Shown: positions 22,736 through 34,900 of the stretch, piece after piece
Position numbering within the stretch: the first letter of the stretch is position 1
Layout: each line of letters opens with the position of its first letter
Source of the DNA: Eretmocerus hayati
Lineage: Eukaryota; Arthropoda; Insecta; Hymenoptera; Aphelinidae
Direction: 5' to 3'
Assembly: GCA_029851415.1 (NCBI GenBank)
Contig: CM056744.1
Span: 14,825,268 to 14,889,267 of the forward strand
DNA length: 64,000 nt
Translations under genes and position numbers: made by a program
Notes under the pieces: generated by a model
The model's input: the letters and a program-made list of their open reading frames with translations, nothing else
Database searches by the model: none
Told to the model about the DNA's origin: nothing

Positions 22736-23653
22736 CAATGAGAATACAATTAAATGTCTGTTTTTGTCATCATAATGGCTCGTCAAGCACTGGAAAGACC
22801 CGGCAACCTTGCCCTCCTCCGAAAGCCGCAACAGCGTTAAGTTCACCATAGAATGAATATTATTATCAAACTACAATTCTAACATCTCCCGAAATTTAGC
22901 TGACTAAAGAAAACTCTTGAACAAGGTTAATAAATTTTCTAGTTTTAAGATGAAAATTTTACAGTTTCTCACCGGTATTTCCAACACTTACATGTATCAG
23001 TGAAAAATCCCGAGTTTATCTTCAAAATTTTAATGACAAAACACTTAAATTGCAAGTTGGGATTATTTACTGTTCAAACAAGAAAATATCCAGGTGACAG
23101 CTAATCATTGGTTCCTAATTAATCGGTAGTGTTTTCTGAATCTACTAAAGATTTTATCGATTTTGCTGGCCAGAGCGCTTAGCTTCCACTGAAAATTGAA
23201 AAAATTGAGACTTTTTCTAGATTATTTCCTCTGAGTGTACTGGGTTGCCCAAGGAAGCAACAGAAAATCCATGGGAAGGCTGTGATGAATAACACTAAAT
23301 ATAAGATCTCGAAACGAGATTAAGTAAGGAATGGGGATTTTTTTCATTTGACAACTTTAACTACGGAACCCCTTTACTGCAGATGTCCACTATACCGGAC
23401 AAACGCGATTTCCGATATTTTGTGATAACTTCTGGAGAGACCAGCAAAAAAATCTGAAAAAATTCAGGAAAATTCCTGAGCATCTAAGAAGGATATCAGC
23501 ACACGAAAGAACTTCATTTCTAAGGAGAAAAATAAAAATCGAAAAATTTTCGACTTTCTATTTTTCATGTTTTTCACCATTTTGAGACCAGTACTCCATG
23601 TTCCGAGCATTGAAATGTCATTTTGGAGTCCAGGAGCTGTTCTGAAGTGTGCG

Positions 23654-24043
23654 AGTTAAGGGGATGTCGGAGTCTCACGGCATTAACGAAAAAACACTTT
23701 ACGCAATGGTTTCTACATCAATTAAGACGAGGGTGGTCGCAAATGATTCGGAATTTCTTCAAGAATCGGCCTCTGGTACAATCTATGGAAATAAAAGTCT
23801 CCCTCGCTCTTGGAGTGAACCAGGAAATGCGTGATATTGCGAGTATGACTCTCAGAGATCGCGACTTTGCACCTTAGATCGATTCTTATGACAGATGGAG
23901 ACGATCGTTCTCATCATTCGCACCAGAGACCGATTTCTGAAGTAATTCCGAATCTTTTGCGACCACCCCCATCTCAATCGGTGTAAAAATGATTGCATAA
24001 AGTGTTTTCTCGTTCCGCGCGAGACTCCGACATCCCCTTAAAG
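23654..24043. mobile_element. Foldback element, about 390 bp
   Basis: TAAGGGGATGTCGGAGTCTC at 23656 pairs with its complement ending at 24043. The arms (about 150 bp) stay alignable through ACACTTTACGCAATGG and GGTGGTCGCAAATGATTC. The open frames on the plus strand here read the left arm. Confidence 0.8.
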
Positions 24044-24049
24044 AAATCG

Positions 24050-25105
24050 GTCATCAAAAATAGGCAGGGAATTTCATATGAAAAGTTCACTCTGATTTCA
24101 TTTGCTTATTTCAGTGATAACAGTGTCCTTACTTTCATCCGCAAATCGTGTATCTTGATTCAGAAAAGGAATCAAGAGCCGAGCATTCGAATTTGAAAGT
24201 CATGATTTTCACGTAAAGTTCAGTGCACGATCTCTAGAAATCAACAAACTTGCAGATTAATTCAGTATCCTTATCTCTCCAAAGACCAAACAGTACAATT
24301 TCAGTGCTCAATAGAGTTTAGTCTAGCACTTTCTACTAGACTAACCAGCTTACCAAGTTCTTCAATTTGTTCAGTGTACAGACAATGAATAGAAACTAGC
24401 GGTAAATTTACTCAATCATTCAAACAAAAGTACAATATACAGAAAATCCACAGAAGAAATAAAGAAAGTCAAATAGTATGTACATACCTATGAAATCCAT
24501 CGTTAGACTAAAATATTGAAAGTGACAAAGGAGAAAAAGTTGAAAACGAGGTAGAATGAAGTAGAAGTGTAAACAGAAGGAATAATGAAATCATAAATCA
24601 AGCGTATGTCCTAGGCGAAAAAAAAAGTTAAGGAAAGAAAGAAATAAGTTATGGTTCTGGAAGCAAGATTACTTTTGGTTGAGAAAAAAGAAGAAGGTTG
24701 TGATGAAGAAGAGAGACAATACAAGGCAAAGATAAATATTAAGAGGTGGCAAGTTTTGCGGTAAAGTTGCACGGTATGATGAACAAAAACATTAAAAGGG
24801 CTTGGAGGTTGAACAAGTCGGAGTAAAAGAAGCAAGTAATTTGTGGAGAGTAGTCGTATTGGAGGAGTGAGAAAAATAGAAGATAGAAGGATGGGAGTGG
24901 TACATTTTATTTACCTCAGTTATAGGGATGAAATGGGAAGAAAAAAATTGTCAAAGGGTTCGAAGCTGTTTCGATCACAGCAGCTCATTGAATATGAATT
25001 GTGGATACTTAGTTTTTCTGATCCTTATTTTCCGATTTTTTTTTCCTCATTTTTTTAGGTTTTCAATGCATTGAGTGGCTTGAAATTTACACTCCGGTAT
25101 ATGTT
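24050..25105. other. No recognisable content
   Basis: Purine-rich on the plus strand from 24460 to 24900 (AGAAAG/GAAGAAG). Frames are under 75 codons. Nothing is assigned. Confidence 0.4.
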
Positions 25106-25109
25106 TATG

Positions 25110-26335
25110 TATACAGTACCTTGCCATTAAATGAAACACGGATACCTTTACTCAAACAGCCATCACTCCGACGCGTTTGAATCTACAACAATTTTTCAAA
25201 CAGCACTCGAAAGATGAGAAAAAAATCTATCAAATTATGAGTTCCAAGATTTTTATGATCAAAATTCCGTGTCTTCAATTAACACTCAAAATTGGAAAAA
25301 TTCTCATTCCAATCAGTCACCTTCCATTCATATGCAAGTCATGCTAGCGTGGAGATTCTGGTGATATGTGTAGCTCTTTTCAAGACCTTTAAAATCGTTT
25401 TTTATACATTACTCTACGGTGTTTTATACCCGAGTTACGAGCGATCTCGTACAAAGAATTTTGTACGGGTTGAGTGTAACAAAAATACAAAAAAGATCAT
25501 AATCTACGATTTTGACGTAAAATCTTCAGAATTCTATGAAATAATTGCCAGGTTCATTCCAAAAATTGGTCGAAAGGACTTCCGCTCGCCTCAACTAAGA
25601 AAAACTCATGTCTCCATACTTTCAAATTCTCATTCCAATCAGTCACCTTCCATTCATATGCAAGTCATGCTAGCGTGGAGATTCTGGTGATATGTGTAGC
25701 TCTTTTCAAGACCTTTAAAATCGTTTTTTTATACATTACTCTACGGTGTTTTATACCCGAGTTACGAGCGATCTCGTACAAAGAATTTTGTACGGGTTGA
25801 GTGTAACAAAAATACAAAAAAGATCATAATCTACGATTTTGACGTAAAATCTTCAGAATTCTATGAAATAATTGCCAGGTTCATTCCAAAAATTGGTCGA
25901 AAGGACTTCCGCTCGCCTCAACTAAGAAAAACTCATGTCTCCATACTTTCAATACCTTCAACCTGTACAAAATTCTTTCTACGAGATCGTTTGTAACTTG
26001 GATGTGAATGATCAAAGAGCAACGTTTAAAAAAAGGATTCTGAAGGTCTTGATAAGAGCTACAACATCCCGCAAGAATTTCCACGCTAGCATGACTTGCA
26101 TATAAAGGGGGGGGGGTGATTGATTGGAATGAGGATTATTCCAACTTCGAGTGTCAATTAAAGGCATGAAATTTCGATCAAAAAAATTCTTTGGAATACA
26201 TAATTTGATAGATCTTCCTCTCATCTTTCAAGTGCTTTTTGGAAAATTTGCGTAGACCCAAACGCGTTGGAGTGATGGCTGTTTTAGTGAAGGTATCCGT
26301 GTTCCATTTTTTTTGCAGGATACTGTATGCGATCG
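25110..26335. mobile_element. Foldback family Z, copy 1, with internal duplication
   Basis: Outer arms contain ATCACTCCGACGCGTTTGA (about 25164) and the complement CAAACGCGTTGGAGTGATGG (about 26260). Inside, a 326-bp segment is repeated in direct orientation (25300-25625 and 25626-25952) with almost no differences, so this is a recent tandem duplication. A related element at 57945-58770 lacks the duplication. The 132-codon plus frame at 25292 is repeat sequence. Confidence 0.8.
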
Positions 26336-26344
26336 CAAATCGGG

Positions 26345-27540
26345 AAAATTTCAAGTGAGGTATTATAACCTGTTATAAGAATAAGGTAATCAGTCTAAGT
26401 ATGTTAACGAGCATTTTTTTTTTTTGAAATGTCAAGTCCTGAATCGAACATCAAAAATCGTGGAATCAATATCAGGCGCCTGCTTGAAACAAAACCACCA
26501 ACTGATTCAAATCTGGCGGAATTTCTCCCTCGAAACTATGAGATAATCTTCTTATCGATATCATAAATGATTGTTAATAATCTAGTTCGAAATAAAAAAA
26601 AATCGACGTGGAAAGAAGCATAGAATTCATAATGCAAAAGATCTAGAGTGTTCCACAGTCGCCTCGAGTGATAAATAAAGATAGCTCGAGCACTACCTTA
26701 CCTTTTTCTTCGTCTCTCAACCTCTGGCATTTCTATAAAGTATCGGGTACATTTAAACGAGGCTGCCTGAAGTTTTGGGGTCAGAAACCGCAATATAGCT
26801 TCGTACTCTCTTTGGGATTGGATGGAAAAACGGAATATTCGAATCGTCGTGGGCTTACGAAAGCCGAAGTGAGATTGAAAGTTGAAGTGGATAGATCTCT
26901 TTCGAGATGTAGAATATCGAAGTCGAAACTGGTTAAATTGTCTGAAGAATTCAGTGATAAATTCGTCCTGAATATGTTGAGAGACTGCCGTAGAATTCGC
27001 CTCCGGATATGATACGAAAAAGTCTTGTGCAAAAAAGTAGGTCTTAGAATTGAGACATTTTGATCGATGAATTTTTTTTAACGTGTTTGCTTTGAACAGT
27101 GACAGAACGCATTATTGATGATCGAGTTATTTTTCACTAGGTATTGATAAAATTTATCTTGATTCTCTTTTATTGTATGTGAGTGGTTCCGTCAAAAGTG
27201 AGATTTTCCGTGTTGCAAGTTCTTCAGGATTGGGATGTGCATTGTAGCAATTTTCTGGGGTGTATTCTATTGGTGTGCATTTTGATACGTAATTAGTAGT
27301 GCTTGATAAATGGTCTAAATGTCCTTTCCGTCCCTTGTAGGCAACCCACCTTTGATTTTTGAATTCATCACGACGCGTGTGCAGAATCAAAACTCCCTAT
27401 GTGTAATTATGCACTTCAATTTGTAATACTTCGAACGACATGTTTCACTACTTTGCGAATCGAAATTATAAACCCTCAGCTCGAGCATGGCCATTTGACA
27501 TTTTGAAGACGGATTTGCACCGAAACTGCTCGCACAGCAC
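26345..27540. other. Unassigned, includes a 114-codon frame
   Basis: A plus-strand frame 26668-27012 (114 codons, Ser/Lys/Arg-rich) and a minus-strand frame 26781-27032 overlap each other. Neither shows a domain or good splice context. No repeat was detected. Confidence 0.3.
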
Positions 27541-27690
27541 TAATTAGCTCCGCTAAGTCCCCGATCATCAATGGAGCCTTTTGAAGCAATCAAATTTTTA
27601 TCTACATACCCAAATACACCTAATCCATGCACGACATTAATCGAAAACTCGAATCTGCAGCTAGGTGAACCATATATACGTGTTTTCAGA

Positions 27691-27849
27691 ATGGCGTACA
27701 AAATTTTCATAACACAAATTCTTGTTGTATTTGGTTGCATTAGAGCAAATCTATGCGGAAAAGAGTCTACGATCAGTTGGCGAGTCGTGGTGATATGTTT
27801 TGAGGCGAAATATCAATTCCATCCCTGCCCATTCCGTACCCCTCTGTGA
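27691..27849 (+). CDS. Possible small secreted protein, 52 codons
   Basis: An ATG at 27691 opens a 52-residue frame. Residues 2-19 (AYKIFITQILVVFGCIRA) resemble a signal peptide with a small-residue cleavage site. The remaining ~33 residues carry three cysteines. The ATG lies 16 bp after a CATATATACG motif, too close for a TATA box. The in-frame region extends upstream to 27571, which weakens the start call. There is no family match, and the frame could be random. It is reported because of its signal-peptide profile only. Confidence 0.2.
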   Translation: MAYKIFITQILVVFGCIRANLCGKESTISWRVVVICFEAKYQFHPCPFRTPL

Positions 27850-27999
27850 CCTCTCGAAATTGACGTGTCTTCGTCCGACTTTACTTTTGAGATACGTGGC
27901 TCTAGGTACTTTCTTTTTGTGCCTAAATAAGTGTAAATCTACTGCTACAAGACGCCGGAACTCGTATGTGGCTGAGATAATTTTTTAATCCAAATCACT

Positions 28000-28460
28000 C
28001 CTGGTGACGATTTTGGCCCGAAAAAGTCCCAATTTTGGCGGAATCGACCATATAAGATACTTTTTCATCAGGTGCAAACTAGGGTCGTGACTTTTTGGTC
28101 TTTTGTGGTACTTCGAAGATGTGTTTCCATACGATCAAAGGAAGATGGGTCTAATTCGTGAGATTATTAAAGAAATTCATGTAATTTTTCCTGCCTGATT
28201 TGTTCCGGGAATGATGTCACGCAAAATAGTACATTTTGATACAAGGGTGGGAAAACTTTTTTCACATCCGGGTGTTGGGTTTCGACCATAGAAGTAATAC
28301 CTCTATGATTTGGACACGCTGTACAGAAAAACAGGCTGCTGAGCGAGGGAAGTATGCTATTTTTTTGCATTACGGTGAATAAATGCCAATTTTATGTTCC
28401 TAGCCAGGAGTAAAAGTGGCGCTTTAGTCGCCCTATGCTAAAACACCCATTTTTCCACCC
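28000..28460. repeat. Dispersed repeat fragments incl. 'TACAAGGGTGG' type
   Basis: TTTTGATACAAGGGTGGGAA (28231) and CACCCTTGTACTTATAGAAA (28455) are ends of the repeat cluster found at 40900-43700. The intervening sequence is not otherwise recognised. Confidence 0.45.
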
Positions 28461-28474
28461 TTGTACTTATAGAA

Positions 28475-28789
28475 ATGTACTGTTTCTTAAATTTTGTCAG
28501 AACCCCAGCATGCAATGGCAGCCTGTCACTCAAAAACTTGTTCAAACTATCTGGCCTTAATATTCATTTCAATACGATACTGTATACATGGAAAATCATT
28601 GTGCAGTATTTGTTTGTGCAAGTATTAGTCGCGTTTTCTAAACCAGACGAGGATCAACCCAAGTACAGGAATGATAGAGTCAGGCCGCGTAACTCGTTTA
28701 ACAAAAAATTCGGGAAAAATTTTTTATTGAAAAAAATCCAGTTTTTATCAAAATATATTGATGTGTGTACCCGGAATCTACAGAATTGA
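28475..28789 (+). pseudogene. Possible frameshifted secreted peptide
   Basis: From about 28591 the 104-codon frame reads as a hydrophobic leader (KIIVQYLFVQVLVAFS) followed by a charged, Lys/Arg/Asn-rich tail (KPDEDQPKYRNDRVRPRN). This is the layout of a secreted basic peptide. The only ATG at the expected place (28588) is out of frame by one base, so the gene is either broken, mis-assembled, or starts in an upstream exon. I do not recognise the family. Confidence 0.2.
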
Positions 28790-28799
28790 AGTAGGGATT

Positions 28800-30170
28800 G
28801 TTCAAACAAGACTCAAGATATGATCGAAATCATACGTATTTTAAGACACATTTCACTATTTGTAATGTTATTTGTTATTTTTTGATATTTTGTGACCGAG
28901 CAAATAAAGGCCATCTGTCTATGTTTTTTCATCGTCCCATTCTTCAGATTTTTGTGGAATCAAGCAAAAAAATTCCTATTGGATTAGCCTTCAAAATAAT
29001 TTTGAGCGCTGAACCAATATATCATTTTGAGTCTGATCCAAAAGAGCACGTCAAATTTTAAAAATCTAAAAAATCGATCGTTTCCAACGACGGAACTCAT
29101 CTCGCTATTGAACCACTCATTTTTGGTAGATAGTAATAAGCCCCATTTCCAATCAAGAATTTTTGAGTAACTTCTTTAGCCAACACAGTAATCGTATGAT
29201 TTATCAAAGAGTCGAGTTTTATCATCGACTCATAACAAATGGTTATATTTCGGAGGGAATGGACGTTTTCAAGATCACGCGTTCTAGTCTTAACTGCGTT
29301 ACATCATAATCATCACAAAATAGTAGGAGACCCCGAGAACGTGACTCATGTCAAGTTTTGATGTGTGATAAGCAAACAATGTGTTTGGTTACAAAACATA
29401 TCTAGCCTCGGTTGGCACTTAACATTGGATGATATCACAAGGGTTTTTTTTATATTCAAATGTTGTATTGAAATCTCAATAAATGACGATAATTGCTCGA
29501 TGATGAGCTCAGTTTGTTTCATCTTTTGATAATTACCTATCCTTTGAATGAATCAATTATTCATGCATGGATTTCACGACTTGCATTCACAATACTCATG
29601 TTGATAGTTTACTCTATCCTATAACATTGAATATTTTTTCTTCAAGTCAGAGTATTATACGTATATCTAAATCACAATTTTTAGAAATATTTAAGGTCTT
29701 TGTCGAACTTAATTTTGAATCTCACCACATTTCTTCATAAACGGCTGTACATTTTTTCATGCCTGAATGTCATGAATCCATGAATTATCAAAGCAACCAC
29801 ATGAGATTCATAATTTATTTTCAGCGAGCGCTCCCGCAGTGACTACTTGGGATGGGCTAGTTTGGATTCTTCATCTTTGGGTAAACCCATCCACGAAAAG
29901 ACGAATTTTTATCGGTCAGTGGGGGCAAGTTGAGTGCACCTACTTTGAATTTCGTGGAACAATCTGACCTAATCAGAGAAAAACCCCTCAAAATCTCCAA
30001 CCAAAATCAGCGCATTTTTTAAAAGAAAAATACTACACCCATGACTGGACAATCTACATCTCCAAAACTGTTACCTACCCTTCAATCCTCATTTCCTATC
30101 TAAACATCTACGCGTATATCCCAATCTGCAGAAACCTCATAGCAAATACGTCTATTTACACGGTATAACA
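28800..30170. other. Long stretch without assignable genes
   Basis: AT-rich. A fragment GGGGGCAAGTTGAGTGCACC at 29921 resembles one end of the transposon at 37363-38184. Nothing else was recognised. Confidence 0.4.
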
Positions 30171-30179
30171 TGTCTTTGA

Positions 30180-30560
30180 CTAAAGCTCCAGCTGTTATTA
30201 AGCTCCCGCACTTGTCAGTTCAACCACACACACATACACACACATATGAACGTGCATAGAAATCCCTCTCTCTCAAAGCTTCATTAGCATCTTATCTCAA
30301 ACTCAGAGAGATGCTCGTCTCTCGATCTGCATGCTCACATAGTATTCTCTTCTCGTAGAATTTTGCTATAGAAATTTCACGAGGGACTGCTATGGTTGTT
30401 CACACCGAGCTGCACAAGAGGCCAAGCCACACGAATGATTCTCACGACCGACGAGCTTTTCAAGTATGCAAATGGTAAAGCTTCTGAGCGATGCGGTCTG
30501 CATTCGTGAGAAAGAGAGAGAGAGTGATAGTATATAGCCTGGGGTACATGCAAATGCTGA
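30180..30560. promoter_or_regulatory. Possible regulatory segment
   Basis: Unlike its surroundings, this stretch is free of obvious repeats. It contains octamer-like ATGCAAAT motifs (about 30468 and 30548), CTCTCTC and GAGAGAGAGAG tracts (GAGA-factor type, about 30266 and 30511), a CA-rich run (30220-30245) and GTATATAGCC (30530). Together these suggest an enhancer or promoter, but no transcript start is defined. Confidence 0.2.
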
Positions 30561-30771
30561 CCAAAACGGATAGAATCTGAATTGCTTTAGATGATTGTCG
30601 TAAAGTGATGGATTTGATATTCGGACAAACTAACAATTGAAGCGTGATAACTCAGTTTTTCCGGGGTAAGTGCACTGTAGAAGAAGTTTTATTTTATTTC
30701 GTTTTATTTCATGGACGGTCCTGAGCACCCTTCACCAAAATTGCATTAGCACATCTCACATGCTAATACAA

Positions 30772-30999
30772 AATATAGTACATTACGCAACAAGTGCGAG
30801 AAGGTTAATTTCCGCACAAGTTGCCAAACGAGTGCGAGAAGTTAATATTCACGCACACTTTGAAACTGAGCGTGCGTAAATGTGTTCTTCTGGGTGTGCG
30901 AGAAGTTTCGAAGTGTGCGTAAATGTTACTTCTCGCACTCGTTTGGCAACTTGTGCGGAAATTGACCTTCTCGCACTTGTTACGTAATATACTATATAT
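30772..30999. mobile_element. Hairpin MITE near the receptor
   Basis: ATAGTACATTACGCAACAAG at 30774 pairs with its complement ending near 30997 (TTGTTACGTAATATACTAT). The stem contains GTGCGAGAAGG and CAAACGAGTGCGAGAAGT in both arms. The loop is 60-70 bp. The short frames on both strands simply read the arms. Confidence 0.8.
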
Positions 31000-31009
31000 G
31001 GGCGGTCAA

Positions 31010-31560
31010 CCCAAGCACGTTTGAAGCTTTCTGCCGATCCTAAACAATACATATTTCCGACTTATTTTGACGTGATAAACAAGATCGAGTGGTCGAAAAA
31101 GTTGTACTACACTCCCTTCCGAAATAAACACTTTGGGGGGGGGGGGCATGTTGGGTGTCCACCAATTTTAGCCTCCATTATTACAAACGATCTCCGGATT
31201 TTGCACATAAAATCGTTCCAAATCCAAGTGTTTCCAATTCCCGAGTACGGATTTTAAAGGTTTTGGAAAAAGAATTTGAATACGCTGAAGTACGTTGATT
31301 GGTTGAACCGAAAATTTTTGACACCTGTTTCACTAAAGCCAGTTTCGTTGGCGATTCCTTAAGTGTGCAAACATGAGGAAAAACAAAAGTTCACTTTGTA
31401 TTTTCTGAAAGACGATGAAATCATCAGGAGTCGGTCCGAGTCATCAACCCTCTCATTTTTTTAACATAACAAACATAAAAAAATTTTTGCGAAGATCAAC
31501 GAGGGCCCAGTTCTGAGATTGGCACATGGGGACAAGTTGGGTACTTACCTCACTTCATTT
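31010..31560 (+). mobile_element. Transposon family L, copy 1 (5'-truncated)
   Basis: Alignable along its length with 37690-38170 (for example TTTTGCACATAAAATCG, CATAACAAACATAAAAAAA, then a terminal GGACAAGTTGGGTAC). The left third of the element is missing. It is in the same orientation as copy 2 and lies just 3' of the gustatory receptor gene. No transposase frame survives. Confidence 0.7.
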
Positions 31561-31569
31561 GGAATGGGA

Positions 31570-31920
31570 ACCCATTCGTAAGTTGGTAAAAATAGTTGCT
31601 CCCAAAATTGATCACCGATAAAAATGTCCTCCACAACCCCAATGTCTTTTTCTGAAAATCTGAAATGGACTCATACCGCATAATTTGGTTTGGAGACATT
31701 TCTGCGTAAATTGAAACAAAGGGTCAACCTTAAATTTCTCTGGAACTTTTGCAATTGGTCCACCACATTTTCGTGCTTTTTCTCAATTAATAAAAAATAC
31801 CATGGACAATATTGATTATAAATACCACCTCTGCAACAACCTTATGACCACTTTACGATTGCATGGTCAAAATCTATTTTCACACTTTTATCATCACGTG
31901 TATTATCATAATCAAAAACA
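31570..31920. other. 3' flank of the gustatory receptor gene
   Basis: Contains no assignable frame. No strong poly(A) signal was located on the minus strand beyond the stop at 31924; the nearest AATAAA is inside the last exon (31934-31939, as its complement). Confidence 0.3.
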
Positions 31921-31923
31921 CAG

Positions 31924-34900
31924 CTAAGTATGATTTATTTGGAGAAGAATTGACAAGTAGATCGCGATGAACTTGATATTCTGAAATGAAATATTCACTT
32001 CAACTCATCATCACGGAGAAAATCAAGTGTCTTGAGAAATCGAGTAAAAATCAAAATAACTTGTGACGTACCGAACCTAGTGAAGCCACACCCGCTCCAA
32101 AAAATCCAGCGGCAGAGAAATGCAATTTGTTAGTCATGAAATGTAAATTTGGCTCAAATTCCTGCAAATAATATTTAGACCATTTGATCGCAGCCGTCAT
32201 CAAAGCTTCAATGAGAATCTATATCGAGATTTTTTTTATTGGAATACGATTAGCAAACTTACTTCGATATCGAATCCATTACTACTTCTTTGCCAGTCTA
32301 ACATACATCTTGCCCTTTCATTTGCCTGAAAATGATGATAACCTTATTGTTATCATGAACTGTCTCCATGTAATCCGAGGAATGTCGTCAAATTTTTGGT
32401 AAAACCAATTAGTGTACGATTGTGGCACAAAGTGAAAAAATATTCTTAAATAAAATGTAATGAGAAAATCCTGAAGATACGGTGTCTCTGCAGGTTCTCA
32501 ATCACTACCTGAAGATAATCTCATTAGTATAGAGCTCAAGGAAGTATTTAATCATGAGTGATGGTCCAACTTCTTTTCGAAAGCTCTTTGGAGTATGCGA
32601 CGGAAGTCTAAAAGTTTCTTGAAATATGATAAATCGATCAAATTCCTCACAATTAAATCAGTGACAATCATGAGCAATAATTTGGAAATCTCCATCGATC
32701 AAAGTGATACCACCGTTTCGAATGACATGTCGAATGATAAAGTGGAAAGTTCAAACTAAAAACTATATTTCTATCTATCTCACGTTCAGTAGGCTGGGCC
32801 AAGAAATGATTAATTTGACAAATCTTTTTTATTGATGGTGGAAGTTATTCAGGAATCGGTATCACATTTATGTTGATTGCAAACAAAATAATAGCAAGGA
32901 AATGAAAACTTTGGATTTGAACATTGATATTTTTTCCAACTGTAGTGGAAAGAGAAGTTTGCAAGGTATTCTGTTTTCAGCAGTGCGTGTCCTTTTATGA
33001 TTACAAACACATGCAAGAGTAATATTTTCTCAAAACTATACTCTTTCACGTACAGAGTTTTCCTTCCCTTGGCACTATTTTGTTTGCAATAAACATCAAT
33101 GTGATCTTGATTCCTGAATCACCTCCAGTCAGGATTTCACATTTTTCCAAATATGAAATTTCAAACAGTGAGTGAATTCCTCGATCTTCGAGTTGATTAG
33201 GGAGTAAAAGTAGATAATTCATCAATTGACCCATTCGTTCAAAGTTTCTGACTCGGTGGGATGAAAATGTTGACAGAGATGCTCTTCGCCGTGAAAAATG
33301 AACTGTGAGAATTTTTTTTGTTCATTTGAAAATGACAGAAACTTCGACGAAAACCACCAGTTATATGGGCAGTTTTGTGAAAAGTTTGAAATAATGTGTG
33401 GCACTTTGTGCGAACCGAGGTGCAAACCCATCAACCCTTGAGGAAAAAGGATACAAGTAAATATGGATATATATAGTTTTTGGTGCTTTTTTCGGCACAA
33501 TCGTTAGTTTTCTGATCCAGCGTTTCTCTAAAAAATTAACGTAGAAAGGGTCAAAGTGTCAGGTTTGCATTGTGAGGTTTTTCCTGTTTCAGTCTGTGGG
33601 AGTGTGAAGTGATATCGCGGTGGGGCTTGTTCGAGATATGACCGGGCAAATACATCAGATGTAAATTGAATATGAAATCCTACAGCTAAGACAACTTATA
33701 AACCACATTTTTGATGCACGGTGAGACGCGAGGCGAGCACGTACATTTTGTGAGTGTTTAAAATTTCACTCACTCCATTCCCCTCTATAAAAGTGAACTT
33801 TCCTCATTCCAGGCCTTTTCGCCCCAATTTTTTCTAACAGTTCAGCGTAAGACTCAATCAACCTTCCTCCGCCCCAAGAAAACGAGAAAAATTGATTCTT
33901 GGTTTTTGGACTTTTCCGCGAAAATCTACTTTTGATAGATTTTTTTGCTCAGTTTCTGTGTCATATTGATGCGACCCTCACACGAAAGACGATAGATATC
34001 ACATTTGGCTCTTTCGAAGTACCCATCTGATAATCAAATGCATGGTGTCTAAAAGTCCAGTCCGAAGCCTGCTTCAAAACGTCAGGTTCTGTGCACTTGT
34101 GATACAGTATATCCGAATTATCCTCATGGTACCGGCATAAAAATTTTTGCATTATTTTTCAAAATGTTAAAAAAAAAACATCTCAGAATCTCCCCATCTG
34201 ATACTTGTTGTTGGTGCATTTTTGACGACCAAACATCGAATTTTTCGCAGAGCTACTCATATGCCTGCGAATGAAATCGATACCTCCTGCGAAGAAAAAC
34301 TTTGCCCAAGGTATAAGCACGTCGAGTTTTCTTTTTTTGTTTTAGGAGGTATCGGAATAGGCTCTTCTGAATCTTTTTTCTCAATTTTTTACCTTTTGTG
34401 ACGTGTATTCACAGCATAGGTGCAGACTACATAACTGTATACTAAACATGACCATCCAAGAGAATTGAGCGAGGAATATTTTGAAATTCCATGCGCCACG
34501 GTTGAAGAGTATCCAATAAGACATGAAATACATGTTGGTGACACTGTGGTAAAGTAAATTTGAGAACATGAGAAATAGACCCAAAGAATATATTTCATTG
34601 AGAGATCGAGTCATATCCATTAACTGATTGTACGATGTCTCTATCTTCTGAAATAAAAATTATAACGTTAAAAATCTTACTCTATCGATCGAGTTACACT
34701 AGTGGTCAACTTGATCGAAGACCCTGCTGAAAATAATTCCGTGGAACCTGGCGCCCTGGGAAAATTTTTAATCTTGATATTTGCGAAATTCGGCGTCTGA
34801 GACATGCAGCATACGAATTTTGACCATTATTCCCCCGAAAATTGTCGAATTTGGTCGAAATTCGTATGCTGCACGTCTCCGATGCCAAATTTAGCAAATA

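Larger units (their letters stand above)
20210..23234. mobile_element. Foldback element, about 3 kb, loop of tandem arrays
   Basis: Arms 20210-20591 and 22853-23234 are inverted copies of about 380 bp with very few differences (TCAGAGGAAATAATCTAG at the left outer end and its complement at the right). The loop contains three unrelated tandem arrays (20780-21130, 21430-21550, 21640-22470) and one copy of repeat family R. No transposase frame is present. Confidence 0.8.

Noticed and set aside
25292..25690. 132-codon plus-strand frame as a gene
   Set aside because: It lies in the internal direct duplication of a foldback element, and the adjacent copy has the same sequence.
33046..33500. Minus-strand frames as extra receptor exons
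   Set aside because: They do not fit the gustatory receptor alignment, and the 21-codon exon at 32263-32325 fills the gap exactly.
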